A stretch of 64,000 nucleotides of DNA from Gloeopeniophorella convolvens (GCA_022496205.1 WTXD01000004.1:1-64000), one strand, 5' to 3'. Counted from the stretch's first letter, positions 1 to 11,206 are shown. The notes: generated from the sequence alone by a model not told the origin. Numbers and translations: made by a program.

Positions 1-601
1 ATTCAGCCCTACCAGTAAATACCCTACGCGTCGCTCACAATGTGACGCGTACCACTCACATTGCAACTACAAGTCGAAATGCATCACGTGACCCTTCACC
101 CCCATTTCTCGCCCTACTCCCTAATGGCCAATTAACCCTGGAATACCCCCAAGATCCCGGACTAAGGATCTCTCAGAATGGCCATATTACTCGTCCCAAA
201 GTAACCAGAACCTTGATCAAGGTGAAACACTTCATGCGTCCTCTTTGGGACTCTGATCATCAAGAACTCCATGGGGCCTCAAGCCCCACTCTGCGATGGA
301 ATCTAAGAAGGGTATCAGAGAGGAGAGGTTATGGGGAATCCCCTCTGGAATCCCCATCAGTAATTAGACCAGACTCGTCTGGGGGGTCTCCAGTAGTATA
401 TAAGACCCCCATGTATCGCCCAGTGGTCCTCAGACTGTCCATCTGTGGCACTCTCATCTGTACCTAGCACTGCAATAGCACTGTTAGTGTGTTCCCCCTC
501 GTATCTGCAATACTCGCAGCTCATCTTCTGTTCCCCCCCTGTGACGCTCTCCAAACCCTCTGCTATCCTCTCTGCGCGCACCCCGCGAGTGAGTCCTGAC
601 A
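1..601 (+). mobile_element. LTR-like sequence, left arm of large inverted pair
   Basis: This stretch is near-identical, in inverted orientation, to 758-1353. The arms share a promoter-like stretch with TATATAAG near 398-405 and a common inner end reading ...CCTGACA, which fits the CA end of an LTR. The outer end lies at or before the window start. A 141-codon open frame (42-467) is conserved in both arms but spans the TATA region and has no recognisable domain, so I read it as chance rather than a gene. No flanking duplication can be tested because the left edge is cut off. Confidence 0.6.
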
Positions 602-757
602 GTCCATGAGGGGGAGCGTCAAGGTCAGAGTAAGAGGAGGGACGAATCAGCGCCTGAGGTTGAGCACGGTCCGAGAGGAGCGCGGTCTGAGGTGCGGTGA
701 TTCCAAAGTAAGACACTAGGATCACAGCTGATCAGAGGGTGTGAGAGACTGTTCAAA
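602..757. other. Spacer between the inverted LTR-like arms
   Basis: About 156 bp of unique sequence joins the two inner LTR ends. I find no gene or clear primer-binding site in it. It would form the loop if either strand of the inverted pair were transcribed through. Confidence 0.5.
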
Positions 758-1353
758 TGTCAGGACTCACTCGCAGAGTGCGCGCAGAGAGGATAGCAGA
801 GTTTGGAGAGCGTCGAAGGGGATAGGCAGAAGATGAGCTGCGATATGCAGGAGCAGAGAGGGAACACACTAACAGTGCTATTGCAGTGCTAGGTACAGAT
901 AAGAGTGCCACAGATGGACAGTCTGAGGACCACTGGGCGATACATGGGGGTCTTATATACTACTGGAGACCCCCCAGATGAATCTGGTCTAATTACTGAT
1001 GGGGATTCCAGAGGGGATTCCCCATAACCTCTCCTCTCTGATACCCTTCTTAGATTCCATCGCAGAGTGGGGCTTGAGGCCCCATGGAGTTCTTGATGAT
1101 CAGAGTCCCAAAGAGGACGTATGAAGTGTTTCACCTTGATCAAGGTTCTGGTTACTTTGGGACGAGTAATATGGCCATTCTGAGAGATCCCTAGTCCGGG
1201 ATCTTGGGGGTATTCCAGGGTTAATTTGCCATTAGGGAGTAGGGCGAGGAATGGGGGTGAAGGGTCACGTGATGCATTTCGACTTGTAGTTGCAATGTGA
1301 GTGGTACGCGTCGCATTGTGAGCGACGCGTAGGGTATTTACTGGTAGGGCTGG
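758..1353 (-). mobile_element. LTR-like sequence, right arm of large inverted pair
   Basis: Reverse-complement partner of 1-601. It begins TGTCAGG on the plus strand, the complement of the CCTGACA end of the left arm, and carries the same TATATAAG-type promoter on the minus strand near 953-960. Both arms would therefore transcribe inward, towards each other. Similarity fades at about 1353, giving at least 595 bp. Differences are scattered substitutions and a few small gaps near the inner ends, so the arms are not a perfect assembly palindrome. Confidence 0.6.
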
Positions 1354-1360
1354 ATTTGCT

Positions 1361-2610
1361 CTAGTGTTCTGAGCAGTTCGACCTCCTTGAGGCCCTAGTG
1401 TTCGTGACAGCCTTGCTCGCTTTCTCGGTGTCTCCTTTTGCCACGTGGCCGAGTTGCTCATTTTGGCCGGGTTTGGCCGAGTCCTTGCAATCTTCGCGCT
1501 TCGCCCTGGTAATCTCTCGATTCATCTGTGCGAGCTTGTCATTCTCGGAGTCGTCAAACGTTTCCAAGCCTATTGCTTGGCCGAGATGCCACAGATCCTG
1601 GACGTCCCGAATTAGAGTGCATTAGTGTAGATTTCGACTGTGAATCACAGGGTTGTACGTACCGCACAGCGCGTTTGCACCGGCGTCGCTGTCATTGCCA
1701 CCACTTGATGGCACTTGGTGCGCAAAGCACGGACCGCGGCGTAGAGTCGCTTGCCATTGCGTATAGCATGCGCCTCGTCAATTGCAACAGCAAGGAAGCA
1801 CCGCCCATAGATTGTGTACTTTGCTCTTTTAGCGCTCCCATCGAGAGTAGTCGGTACGGCCAGGCCGCGTGGATCATAGAGCGTGGCAGATACCTGTGTC
1901 AAGACCTAGACGAAAAGATCAGTCACAGTGTTATCACCTACAGATCTCTATCGTTGGCTTACAGTGGAACTGGTGATGTACATGCGCATCCATGGCTCGT
2001 GTTCTGTCTTTTGTTGATAGTCTTCCAGACTTTCTCAGTCTGAGAGCCTGTGCCAAGAGGGATGATGTCGAAAGAGCCGTGAGCGAGATATCTGCGTGCC
2101 TCTACAGGCACTTGCTCCATGAGAGCTGGCGGAACTACGATGAGGAATGGGAGTTTCGGGATTCCCTTCTTAGAGAACTCAAGGTCGCCTGTGTCAACAT
2201 CGACAAATTTCTTCCAGCCATCTTTGCCTTCTAATTTCGGAGTGTATCATCAATGGATTAGCGAGCGTGTATGGGCTTACAAGCAAAGCATGCTTACTCC
2301 ACAATGCGCCGGGGTACTTTTTGTGTTGCTCGAATGCTTCCCTGTAGTATGCTAACATAGCAAAGAACGCGACGACCTGGATCGTCTTGCCTAGGCCAAC
2401 GTCGTCCATCAACAGGACAGGGCCTGAGGTCTCCGCACGTTACATCATCTTGACGACGCCCACAAGTTGATGCCAGCGAAGCTCGAGCGGCTCACCGTGT
2501 TCCTCGAGCCACTTCCGGCCTTTCTCGTCGGATGGGTCGTAATCACCGTCAGGGTTGATTTTCTCAGCAAAGAATGGGACCTTCTTGTTGAAGCACAGCA
2601 AAGGGTGGAG
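1361..2610 (-). pseudogene. SNF2-family helicase fragment, broken
   Basis: Minus-strand frames encode SNF2 ATPase blocks in the right order. There is a Walker A-type block (MDDVGLGKTIQ, about 2370-2410), a following helicase segment (LLVSPYTLANP), a DEAH box (IDEAHAIRNGK, about 1780-1815) and motif III (MTATPVQT, about 1665-1690). The reading is disrupted: a TAA stop at 2440-2442 precedes the Walker A region, further stops and frame changes lie between motifs I and II, and the N-terminal side ends abruptly where the LTR at 2611 begins. The C-terminal RecA lobe is not found; a basic, glutamate-rich stretch (1361-1567) may be a remnant of the linker. SNF2 proteins are DNA translocases of chromatin remodelling and repair; this copy cannot be functional. 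Confidence 0.75.
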
Positions 2611-3065
2611 TGACAACTGAAGGACACAGAGTGACGCTCAGTCAGAGAAGGTCAAAAGACTTGATTACAACAATACCTGAAGGACACAGAGTGACACTGT
2701 AAGGTAGTGTAAGTATAAGAAAGTAGAAAGGAGCGTAAGTGTACTTGCCTCAGTCAGAGAAGGTCAAAAGACTAAGGCTACAAAGGCGAAGAAAGAGGTC
2801 CTTATATATAGTAAGGAGCGACAGATAGCATGTGATAAACACTGCTTAGGAAGCCTAGGAGACCCACATGAAACGGAGTAAGAGTGGGTACCGGAGTACA
2901 GGGTGGGTCATGGAATGCCCTAGAAGAGTCCGGAACACGGAAACGAATGTGGGGCTGAGCACAGCCTTAAGTCTAGAACATTATGTACACAAGATAAGAT
3001 AGTCCTTGATCATTAGGTCCATATCTAATCTAATCAGAGCCGCCAGGACACTGTCCGTCTCAACA
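2611..3065 (-). mobile_element. Solo LTR, copy 1, with spliced duplicate in its R region
   Basis: On the minus strand this element begins TGTTGAGACGGACAG (3065) and ends TTGTCA (2611), giving TG...CA termini. It matches 9026-9527 in order and content, including TTATATA promoter motifs (about 2800-2811). No 5-bp target duplication is seen: TGGAG lies on one side and CCCTT on the other. It interrupts the SNF2 fragment on one side and the Tc1/mariner fragment on the other, so it may mark a rearrangement junction. Its 3' part has the layout exon B (2771-2749), GC-AG intron (2748-2697), exon A (2696-2677), spacer (2676-2660), then B' (2659-2637) joined directly to A' (2636-2617). Confidence 0.7.
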
Positions 3066-3645
3066 CCCTTCCTTTACTGGCTCCAGAGCGGCTATCTTCA
3101 TCACCCAATTGCAGCCTAACCAGTGGTCCCTTTTTGCCATGGGCAATGCAGCCCCAGAGCATGATTGATCTTCTTCCGCTAACAAAAGTCGGAACAATAT
3201 TCTCCACTAGGTATTCTTCTCCAGCTTTGCGGGTAACTCATTGATGCCCTGGCCGCTTTCCAGTCTCCAGGGAAACCTCATCGATCCAGATCACGGAGTT
3301 CCAGTTGCGCTTGGCATTAGCTCGAGCCCATGCCAACCTCCTGCGAACAGTTGACTTAGTGAGGTAAGGTTTACAATGAGCAATTTGTCGATGATAGCCA
3401 GCAGAGTTGGCAACATGTTGAACTTGACTCTCTGAAAGGCCTCCTACTATCTCAGCAACTTTGCGATAAGTGTCGAAGCGGTGTGTGCATAGAGTTCGGA
3501 TGATCCTCCGCCCAGTACGGTCATCAATTGCAGGTGGGCGGCCAGATCAGGGGAGGGAATGATAGGTGTGAAATTGTCGATCACGTTGGATGGTGTCATG
3601 ACAAGTGGACTTGGGAATGCCAGTTAATGTCGGAAAACTGGGGGA
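3066..3645 (-). pseudogene. Tc1/mariner-type transposase fragment
   Basis: One minus-strand frame gives a recognisable Tc1/IS630-type transposase: a helix-turn-helix region (RTLCTHRFDTYRKVAEIVGG, then KPYLTKSTVRRRLAWARA) followed by the start of the DDE domain (RNWNSVIWIDEVSLETGKR and SIMLWGCIAHGKKGP). The first catalytic Asp is the D of WIDE. The frame holds at least two stops, one before SGRPPAIDDRTG and one after KRPGHQ. The C-terminal part with the remaining acidic residues is missing because the sequence ends at the LTR boundary at 3065/3066. It is dead, but its 5' side still carries the TTATAA array described next. Confidence 0.75.
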
Positions 3646-3875
3646 GGGCTTATAATGTATAGGCCTTATAATTGCCTAATAAGACTAGCCCGATCGCTTA
3701 TAATTGAATTGTAATATCCGATAAACATATTATAATCAGATCCTCCCATGCTGTTCGATTATAATCTGGGTGACCTCACTTATCATGGGTAGCGTGATCT
3801 TACAGCGTCATGATAAGATCATGATTAGATTATCAGGGCCAGCACTGGATTATAGATCGCGGTGGTAATCTGATG
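3646..3875 (-). repeat. TTATAA-rich subterminal array of the Tc1/mariner element
   Basis: Upstream of the transposase fragment (minus orientation) lies a run of short palindromic motifs: TTATAAT, ATTATAATC, GATTATCAG and variants, at least eight in about 220 bp. It ends in a GCCCTCCCCCAGTTTTCCGA block immediately before the coding part. The same order (TTATAA motifs, then CCCTCCCCCAATTTTGCGAC) occurs at 17190-17640, and a weaker form at about 18360-18395. I infer transposase-binding subterminal repeats; this is not shown. Confidence 0.5.
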
Positions 3876-4042
3876 GAATCGCCTGTTGATGGCATCGAAC
3901 GTCCTTGTTTGTCGCCCCTGCGCCGCATCGCGTTGTCACTGCTACCTTACACCTCCAGGCCTCCAAGCATCAGGCTAGGCTGCTGTCTTTGAAGTACCAT
4001 CATTGATACATCCTCACTGTCAACCTTGCAGAGCCGTTATAA

Positions 4043-7000
4043 ATGTCGAAGCGAACAGCACCCACAAGTCCGAGTAAACCCTCGGCCTCGTCGAAGGCGA
4101 AGGCTTGTCCCACCTGCGGCCACTTCTTATCCCCTCAGGGGTATCCGGGTCATATCAAGGCCTGTTCTGACAGAGAATATGAAAGGGACGCTCAGGAAAG
4201 ATACGAACGCAAGCAGGCCGCATTGCGACGCTCAAAGGCAAATGCCAAAGCATCAAGTGAGTCGTTATCGCGCCGTTTCAAACCACTCATGCTAATGTTG
4301 TGGTCTGTGAGCTATCTAGCCTCTGTCTCAGCGGCTTCAGGTTTTGATGAGCCCGCCCCTCCCGATTTCCCCGAGTCTTCTGTACCCGACATCGGTCCTC
4401 CAGATTCGCTATTCAGTGCTGCAGGTGAGTCTGCACCTCTTCAGCCGGGTACAATACAAGCGACTTAAGGCGGCGTTGCGTAGGGACTCCGGCACTTGAA
4501 ACACCGCCAGCCTCACCTGCCATGCCCCAATCTCCTGGCGCTTCTATGGTGGGCCCTAAGCTCGGTGATATGCGAACGGTCTACCACCCCAACAGTGGCA
4601 GGCCAGTTTCCGAGCACACTTCTCGGCATCCAGGCAGTGCACATGGCGAGTCAGCACGCCCGATTCTCCCTGATGAGCCATGGAAGCCTTTTTTCAACAC
4701 GCGCGAAGACTTTCTTTTGTCTGAGATTCTGCTGGAATCTGGGATGAACAAGGGCCATAGTGACAGATTACTCCGGCTGATCCAGGCGTGTATCAGCGGG
4801 AAGGGCAAGCTCACGCTCTCAAATTATTCCGAGGTCCAAGCTGCCTGGCAACGGGCATCTCAGAAGCTGACACCCGTACGTACGCGTTTGATGACTACGA
4901 GGAACTGAATGACAATGTATTGTGCGTTTGATAATCTCTGATAGTTTGAATGCGAGACCGTCTCCGTACCGTACCAAAACGAAGAAAGAATGTTCGAAGT
5001 GCACTATCGGCCGCTTTGGGGCTGGGCTCAAGATCTTTTGACGAATCCGCAGCTGGCGCCGCACTTTGAGTGGGATGCACGGAAGATATTCAAGCACAAT
5101 GGGGAATCATTCGTCTGCATCATTGACGAACCATGGACAGGTGACGCTTTCTGGAATGCACAGGTAGTCACCGTTCAGTCTTGCCTAGTCGAGGTTCGAA
5201 TTGACGAATCTCGATAATCATCATAGATGCAGCTTCCTGAGGGTGCAAGCCCGTTCTGCCTTATCCTCTACGCGGACAAAACTAAGTTATCCTCATTTGG
5301 TACACAGAAGGGCTACCCCGTGGTCGTACGCTGTGCGAATCTCCCAGCCGAGATTCGTAATGGTGAAGGGATTGGCGGAGGGTGCGTCGTAGGCTGGCTT
5401 CCAATTGTGAGCGCGCTACCATTGAGACACGCTCGCAAATCCGTGCTGATCTGGCCATCCTGGATAGGTCTCGGATGACCCCAAAGAACTAAAGAAGCCC
5501 GCATTCGTAAATTTCAAGCGAATTGTTTGGCATAAGGCGTTCTATGCGATCCTGAAATCTATCATCATGCATTCGAAAACCGGGTGCTGGTTCCAATGCG
5601 CAGATGGTGCCCCTCCGCGATGGCTCTTTCCTCTAATCCTAATCTTGTCTGCTGATCTTGAAGAGCAGTATGTTCAGCCTTCTTAACCTTCTGAGCATCG
5701 CAGTTCGGTCTATTAACAGATTCGCATCATATAGGTGGTTCATAGCGCTTCTCCGAGGTATCAAAGGGAAGTTGCCCTGCCCTATCTGTTTGGTTCCGGG
5801 AGATCGACTCGCAGATCTTTCAACAACGTGGGAGCTTAGGATCTCTGAGGATATGCAGAAGGCTGTTAACGAAGCTCGAGGTATGAGAACAAAGTGTGAT
5901 GCCGAACGCCTGCTATCTGGGCTGGGCATGCAAGACGTTGACGTATGTGCTCCGCGATTCTGCGCATTTCGAATGTCTACTTACTAGTACCGGATCCATT
6001 CGTACTAAAGAACGTCTTTTGGCAAGTTCAGAACTCAGACCCTCATCGCGCGTTGTCATTCGATCGACTACATTCTAACAACAGCGGCTTGTTCGGCTAC
6101 CACCTCTGGAGAGAGTTCAAGTATATTGTCGGCGCTCAGTATGGGCGCATGGGATTGGCGAAGGTTAATGCACAGTATGTGATATTGTGACCTTAGAACC
6201 CTTTAACCCAACAAGTAGTGATGTTTCTGTTATAGATTCGATATGGCTCCGAGCTGGAGCGGCCTCACACACTTCAAGGACGCCATAACACTGTCATTCT
6301 CGGATGGCAAGTCCTTCGAAGATCTGTCTAAGGTTCGGGCATATTCATTGTCGAGACGTCATGGAATCAGTGATAGGGTCACACAAATCGAAGGTTGTAG
6401 TATTTGTCTCCCACAACGTGATCAAACAGACCGATCCTGAAGCCTGGACGCTTCTACGCGCCATACAAAGTTTTAGTATCTTGGACTTGTACCTCTCGTT
6501 TGAGATGCATACCGACGATACGATTGACGAAGGTCGACAAGAGATTCAGACCTTCGACAGTATCATGAAAATAACACACACTACTCAATGAGTAGTATCT
6601 GAATCAATCATATCTAATGCAGTAATAATAGGATTATGTTCGTCTGTGCAACTTGGATTCCGCTACCGAAGGTGACTCGGAATCAGACCCGGAAGACCCG
6701 AAAGATCCAGAAAATGGGTCTGGTAAATCATCCTCAGTGAAGAACTGGAATTTCCCGAAGTTCCATGCTCTTCAGCATAGCTTCGACGACATCGTCGCAA
6801 AGGGCGTAACTCGGAACTACAATACGAAGCCCAATGAGAAGATGCATGGCCCTCTCAAGAAAGCCTACTTGATGCGAACAAATTTCAAGGATGTCGGGCC
6901 ACAGGTAAGTATTCGCTCGATGATAGATTATCCATCAGTCTAATATGATTACTGTGTCATCAACACGAACACACCATACAGATCCTGAAATACAACCACT

Positions 7001-7957
7001 ATGCGCTTGTCACAGCTCTCATTCGCGGGATGTTAGATGCATTAGAGCGCCGAAGGCGCGAGGACGCTATCCAGGAATCCGCTGATGATTCAGACATAGA
7101 CGATGCATCGGAACCAGGTTCATAGGGCCTGAATCCAGGCTCGGCGCGAACCGAGGGTCCAGCTTCCGGTTCAAATGATGCTCAGAATGTAGTGGTCCCC
7201 CCAAAGTGCCCGAGCAAGGTTTTCGATGCAATCAACGTCACCTTGCGTTCGCAGCGCTCGTCAATATCACTGGCAACCCTTGAAGCTGATGGTGCACGGG
7301 GTGTACATTTCCACAACTTCGGCACAAGACTTTCGGCTTGGCTCAGCAGATCAATCCCAATCTATGAGATCAACGTGCCGCCCGAGACGTTACCGGTTCG
7401 GCTAGAACCAGGCTATAAGGTGCGCTGTCGTCTATTGGCTATCAATCATGTACGCATCATGCTGAACATCTTTATAGGTCACCGAGTATCAATCTTTGAA
7501 GGCAGTTTTTGAGTCAAAAGTAGACTTCAAACGCTACATTGACTTCGTATACTGCAACCCCAGCTTCCATGGCCAGAAGCGGTACGATTTTGTCATTGTG
7601 CAGGCCGAGGCTGGTCAATGCTTCTTTGCACGGCTGTTATTCGCTTTCACCTGCTCGATCGCCGACACAACGCTGGCCATCTGTCTCGTTCGCCCGTGCG
7701 AAGCAGCCTCTGGCACAGCGGCTCGCAATGCCAAAGATCGCCAACTGAAGTTTTGCCGCGTTCGTGAGAAGACATCGGTCGAATTCATCTTTGCGCGTTC
7801 CATCATACGTGGGGCACCATTGATCGAGAGCTTTGAGCGAGCTAATGAGTATCTCGTGATGGATGTGGTGGATCACGCCGGCGATCTATTCCTCCGTTGC
7901 AAGGAATTGTTCAAGCAGTACGTTACCATTATCCGCGACCCGCGCAGTCAGACCTAA
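4043..7957 (+). CDS. Plavaka-type transposase, 13 exons, near-intact
   Basis: The spliced product is about 1044 aa and the phase is maintained across all junctions. Introns I assign: 4257-4331 (length divisible by 3, optional), 4425-4483, 4876-4944, 5164-5226, 5407-5467, 5668-5734, 5943-6010, 6175-6235, 6333-6393, 6571-6631, 6905-6981 and 7420-7477. Family features: an N-terminal C-x2-C...H-x3-C finger (CPTCGHFLSPQGYPGHIKAC), then the typical blocks LILYADKTKLSSFG, LILILSADLEEQ, LSFDRLHSNNSGLFG, ASHNV-like FVSHNVIKQ, WNFPKFHALQHSFDDI and NTKPNEKMHGPLKKAY, ending in a C-terminal accessory domain. Two lesions are visible. The tenth intron begins AT instead of GT at 6571, and an in-frame TAG lies at 7123-7125. 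I did not identify terminal inverted repeats. Plavaka elements are DNA transposons abundant in Agaricomycetes; this copy looks recently active. Confidence 0.8.
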
Positions 7958-9025
7958 CGACGAATCCCCTCCGTATATCAATAGTATCCACGAGCCAGAA
8001 TCTGAGCTCCCAACGCCCATTCCTGCTGCGCCCTGATGTACACCGTGTCCCGTTGCGCCCTCCGGCACTCGAGACGCGCGCCGTGCAACGTCGTGCCTGC
8101 TCTCCCACTAGTACTGATAGTGTATTAAATAAATATATTCGACGCAGCGCTGCACGACTTTCCTCTAATGATACGTTCTCTGAAACGATTTCATTCCGTA
8201 CACACCTATGATAGCGCCGGCGCACACAACGAGGACAGTCCCTGGGAACCATTCAAGCCTGGTCATCATTGACATACTCGGAAAATATGGCCACTGTGGA
8301 CTGTTTCAAATCACGTGACATTCTGAGCTGAAGCCTGATTGCTTACGTCGTCGCATCTCTCACCTTGCATTGGCTATCGATAGTTCAACATAGCGTGTCA
8401 TTCCCAGTATCAGCACGTTCACCTCAACCTTACTCCTCTCCAGTATATGCGATGACACTGTGATAGTCGGACCAGTCTATAGCAGCAGCTTGACACTGCC
8501 AGACTCTGAAATAATCGACTCACAATGATTCATTGACACCCCGCCATCGCGACCCCCCACAGGTGCGTGTCAATACTTTATGTACCTCATGCGCTCCGAA
8601 TAAAACTAGAAATACCGGCACGCGGGTTGCAGCCGTTGTTCATACGAAGTATAGGGTGATATCTCTTTACTTCGGCACTCTTGGGCTACAACTGTCGACA
8701 GACCTGACCAGCGGACGCCCACCAGAAAACACCATCGCTTTATTGGAATTGCGCACCCGCCCACGCGTCAAAACGATCAACCTCGCCGAGGCCCGTGCTT
8801 GGATGTTCATGGTGAGCCCCTTCTGATGCGACGAGATGTGATCTTCCAGGATTCCAGGGCTTATCATCTTGTAGTGCCGAAGCTTAACAACGCGGATCTC
8901 TGGGATGAACATAAGGCCCGCTAGGATGTGTTGCCTCTGAGGAAATGGAATATGGATGTCTTGTTGTGCCCGCAGTCCACACGCTCGCACGCACAGGCAC
9001 CTGTTGAAGCGCAGCAGAAACAGGG
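7958..9025. other. 3' flank of Plavaka gene and unassigned sequence
   Basis: The first part (to about 8530) is the 3' side of the transposase, with an AT-rich TTAAATAAATATAT stretch near 8125 that could serve 3'-end formation. From about 8530 to 9025 the sequence directly abuts the next LTR. A minus-strand open frame of about 107 codons (8667-8990) has plausible composition, but I cannot place it in a family. It could be the start of a retroelement internal region belonging to the LTR at 9026. Confidence 0.3.
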
Positions 9026-9527
9026 TGCCAACTAGGCAAGCAAGAGCAAAGCTCAGTCAGTGAAGTCAACAGACTGAATGTCATTGGCGCAATACCTAGG
9101 CAAGCAAGAGCAAAGCTAAAGTAACTAGGTAAGCGCAAGTCCGGAAGTTCCGGAAGTAAAGTACTTGCCTCAGTCAGTGAAGTCAACAGACTGAGGCTAC
9201 AAGGGCGAAAACAGCATCCTTTATATACACAAAAGGAGTGTGGTTTGCATGTGATAAACAACAGCAACATGTGATAACCAGAGACCCATGTGAAAGCGGA
9301 ACTAAAGTGGGTCGACCGGAACTGCAGGTGGGTCAACCCGGAACTGCATGTGGGTCATGGAAGGGCCTGGAAGAATCTAGAACAGGAACGAAAGTAGGTA
9401 CAGCCTTAGGGGCTAGAACATAATGATGTCATATACATTGTAGATCAGATAGCTCGCAGATCACCGAGTCCCTTATCTAATCTAATCAGAGACGTCCTTC
9501 CTGTCCTGAGTCCTGTCCGTCTCAACA
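9026..9527 (-). mobile_element. Solo LTR, copy 2, with spliced duplicate in its R region
   Basis: On the minus strand this begins TGTTGAGACGGACAG (9527) and ends TTGGCA (9026). It is the same family as 2611-3065, with clear divergence and indels, and has a TATATAAAGG promoter at about 9216-9225. Flanks CAGGG and GCACC show no target duplication. Its 3' part repeats the layout of copy 1 exactly: exon B (9190-9169), GC-AG intron (9168-9116, 53 nt), exon A (9115-9096), spacer (9095-9074), then B' (9073-9052) fused to A' (9051-9032). B' and A' are base-for-base identical to B and A here. Confidence 0.75.
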
Positions 9528-11206
9528 GCACCATCGATCACCAGACTGGCATTGTTTCCTCCCATGCACATGCTTCCCCTAATCGTTCACGTGATCCAGT
9601 CACGAATGGGTACGCGTGCGAAGCTTTGCTGCTGGAAACTTACTAACGCCTTGAATTCGTCGTCAAACTAAACAGGAAGCAAGGAAATGGCGTGAATATG
9701 GCGATAAAAGATCAATTTAAAACCGCTTGTCGTATTCAGCACCGTCGCCGGTTCAGCCGATGACAGTGTGCCCACCTCACATATGCTGACTAGACTGTAC
9801 AGCGGATGTGCATTTAGTCTATAGCAAATATGTCTAATACTCGATATGCAGCTGCATGTGTGCCGCGAGAAGAAGCTCGCTCGCGAGAAAGCTGTGGTGG
9901 CACCGGCACCAGAGCGCTCTCCGCTCACCCTCGCCTGCACACACCCACCACGTACTATCCTTCCTACACAGACACCCATGGACTGCAAAACTCTCAACAA
10001 GGACTCGTCCCTGTACGCAATACTATCGTTTCATCCTTGTACACTGACAGAAACGGTTCAGGATTGCGCTCTCTGCTCCCGGGGATCGCAGCACGTCCAC
10101 CGGTGTACATCAGGGCGAGATCAGTAAGATTGGTCAGGAGATCGCCCCCGATGAGAGTGGAGACTCTCTGAATGTGCGTAATGAGAGCCTCCAGACGGAT
10201 GCAAGGACTCTGATGAAACCCCCATCCACCTTTCAGGACAAACCACGGGAGACCGCGCCCCCGCTCTCGACGCTGACGTGGGCTGATGGGGACGATAAGG
10301 CCGTAGACCGACGCAAGGACCTCAAAGGTCCTACAGAAGCACACAAGGGCGCGAATGCCCCACCTATCGAGGATCGACAGGACGCACCACCGCGCCTTTC
10401 GTCGATCTGGGCCGATTGGAGTGGAAAGGCCTTGGGCGGACGCTGCGGGGAGACTCCCGCAGGCCGATCCGAGGATTCTGTCCCCCCTACCTCTGGGGAT
10501 TGATGGGAGACGGCGCTCCAGGGCCCTTCGCTACTCTCCACTACCGGCTGCGTAGACGGTTTGATTTTGAGCGAGGAGTTGGGAGTAGCTACCTTAGTGT
10601 ATTGGGACTCCACACCAGCGACAGCGAGAAGGGATGCATGGAAAATTGGTTTGGCTTCTGGAAACATATGTTCTCCACTACCGATCCACAGAGATGTGCA
10701 TAGCATGCAGCCAGTGCGCACCTCCGAGCTCGTTGTACCGCTATGTAAGCCTAATCATCACTCATCTTGGGCACTCAGTACTCATTCGCGCCTTGGGCCT
10801 GCCCCATCCAGGCTGTATGGAACACTTTAAGCCGTCCTACTCTGCAATCAGGACCTCTCATGCCTTCCATCAATCAATTAGCTCACTATTTGCCGCCACC
10901 GAGACCTCTGTGAAGTAATTTGTTCTCGAGTCAGCTAAAATCTGATTTCTAAAACCCTGTGCTCTAGCATATTATTATTATGATCGCCACCCGCCCTTTT
11001 GAGGTGGTGCGCGAGTCCGTACTGCCACTGTGGCCCTCAACAGCACAAGCGCGCCACTCAGCTCCTGATGCGCACGCCCCTGAATCGTCGTCCTGCACGG
11101 AACGTTGTTCACCAACGTCCAGATCGGCAATTCCTCCTCCTTTCTGGCTCGTCTCCTTGAGTGACACTCGGCTATTAAGGGGTTTCAGGGCTCACCGTAG
11201 GCTATA
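9528..11206. other. Repeat-flanked region without a recognised gene
   Basis: I recognise no family on either strand. The most protein-like stretch is the plus-strand open frame 10048-10503, described separately. The many other frames of about 60-160 codons overlap it on both strands and are typical of GC-rich shadow frames. Confidence 0.4.
10048..10503 (+). other. Open frame without start, possible orphan exon
   Basis: From the TGA just before 10048 to the TGA at 10501-10503 the plus strand is open for about 150 codons. It encodes a polar, acidic-basic stretch (for example GEISKIGQEIAPDESGDSLN, then TWADGDDKAVDRRKDLKGP and IWADWSGKALGG). It contains no early ATG, so if real it would be an internal or last exon. 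The repeated TWAD/IWAD pattern hints at a weak internal repeat. No family is recognised, and the other strand is also open (10233-10721), so chance is a serious alternative. Confidence 0.2.

Noticed and set aside
42..467. 141-codon frame conserved in both inverted arms, as a possible gene
   Set aside because: It spans the LTR promoter region, has no domain, and its conservation is explained by the near-identity of the arms as DNA.
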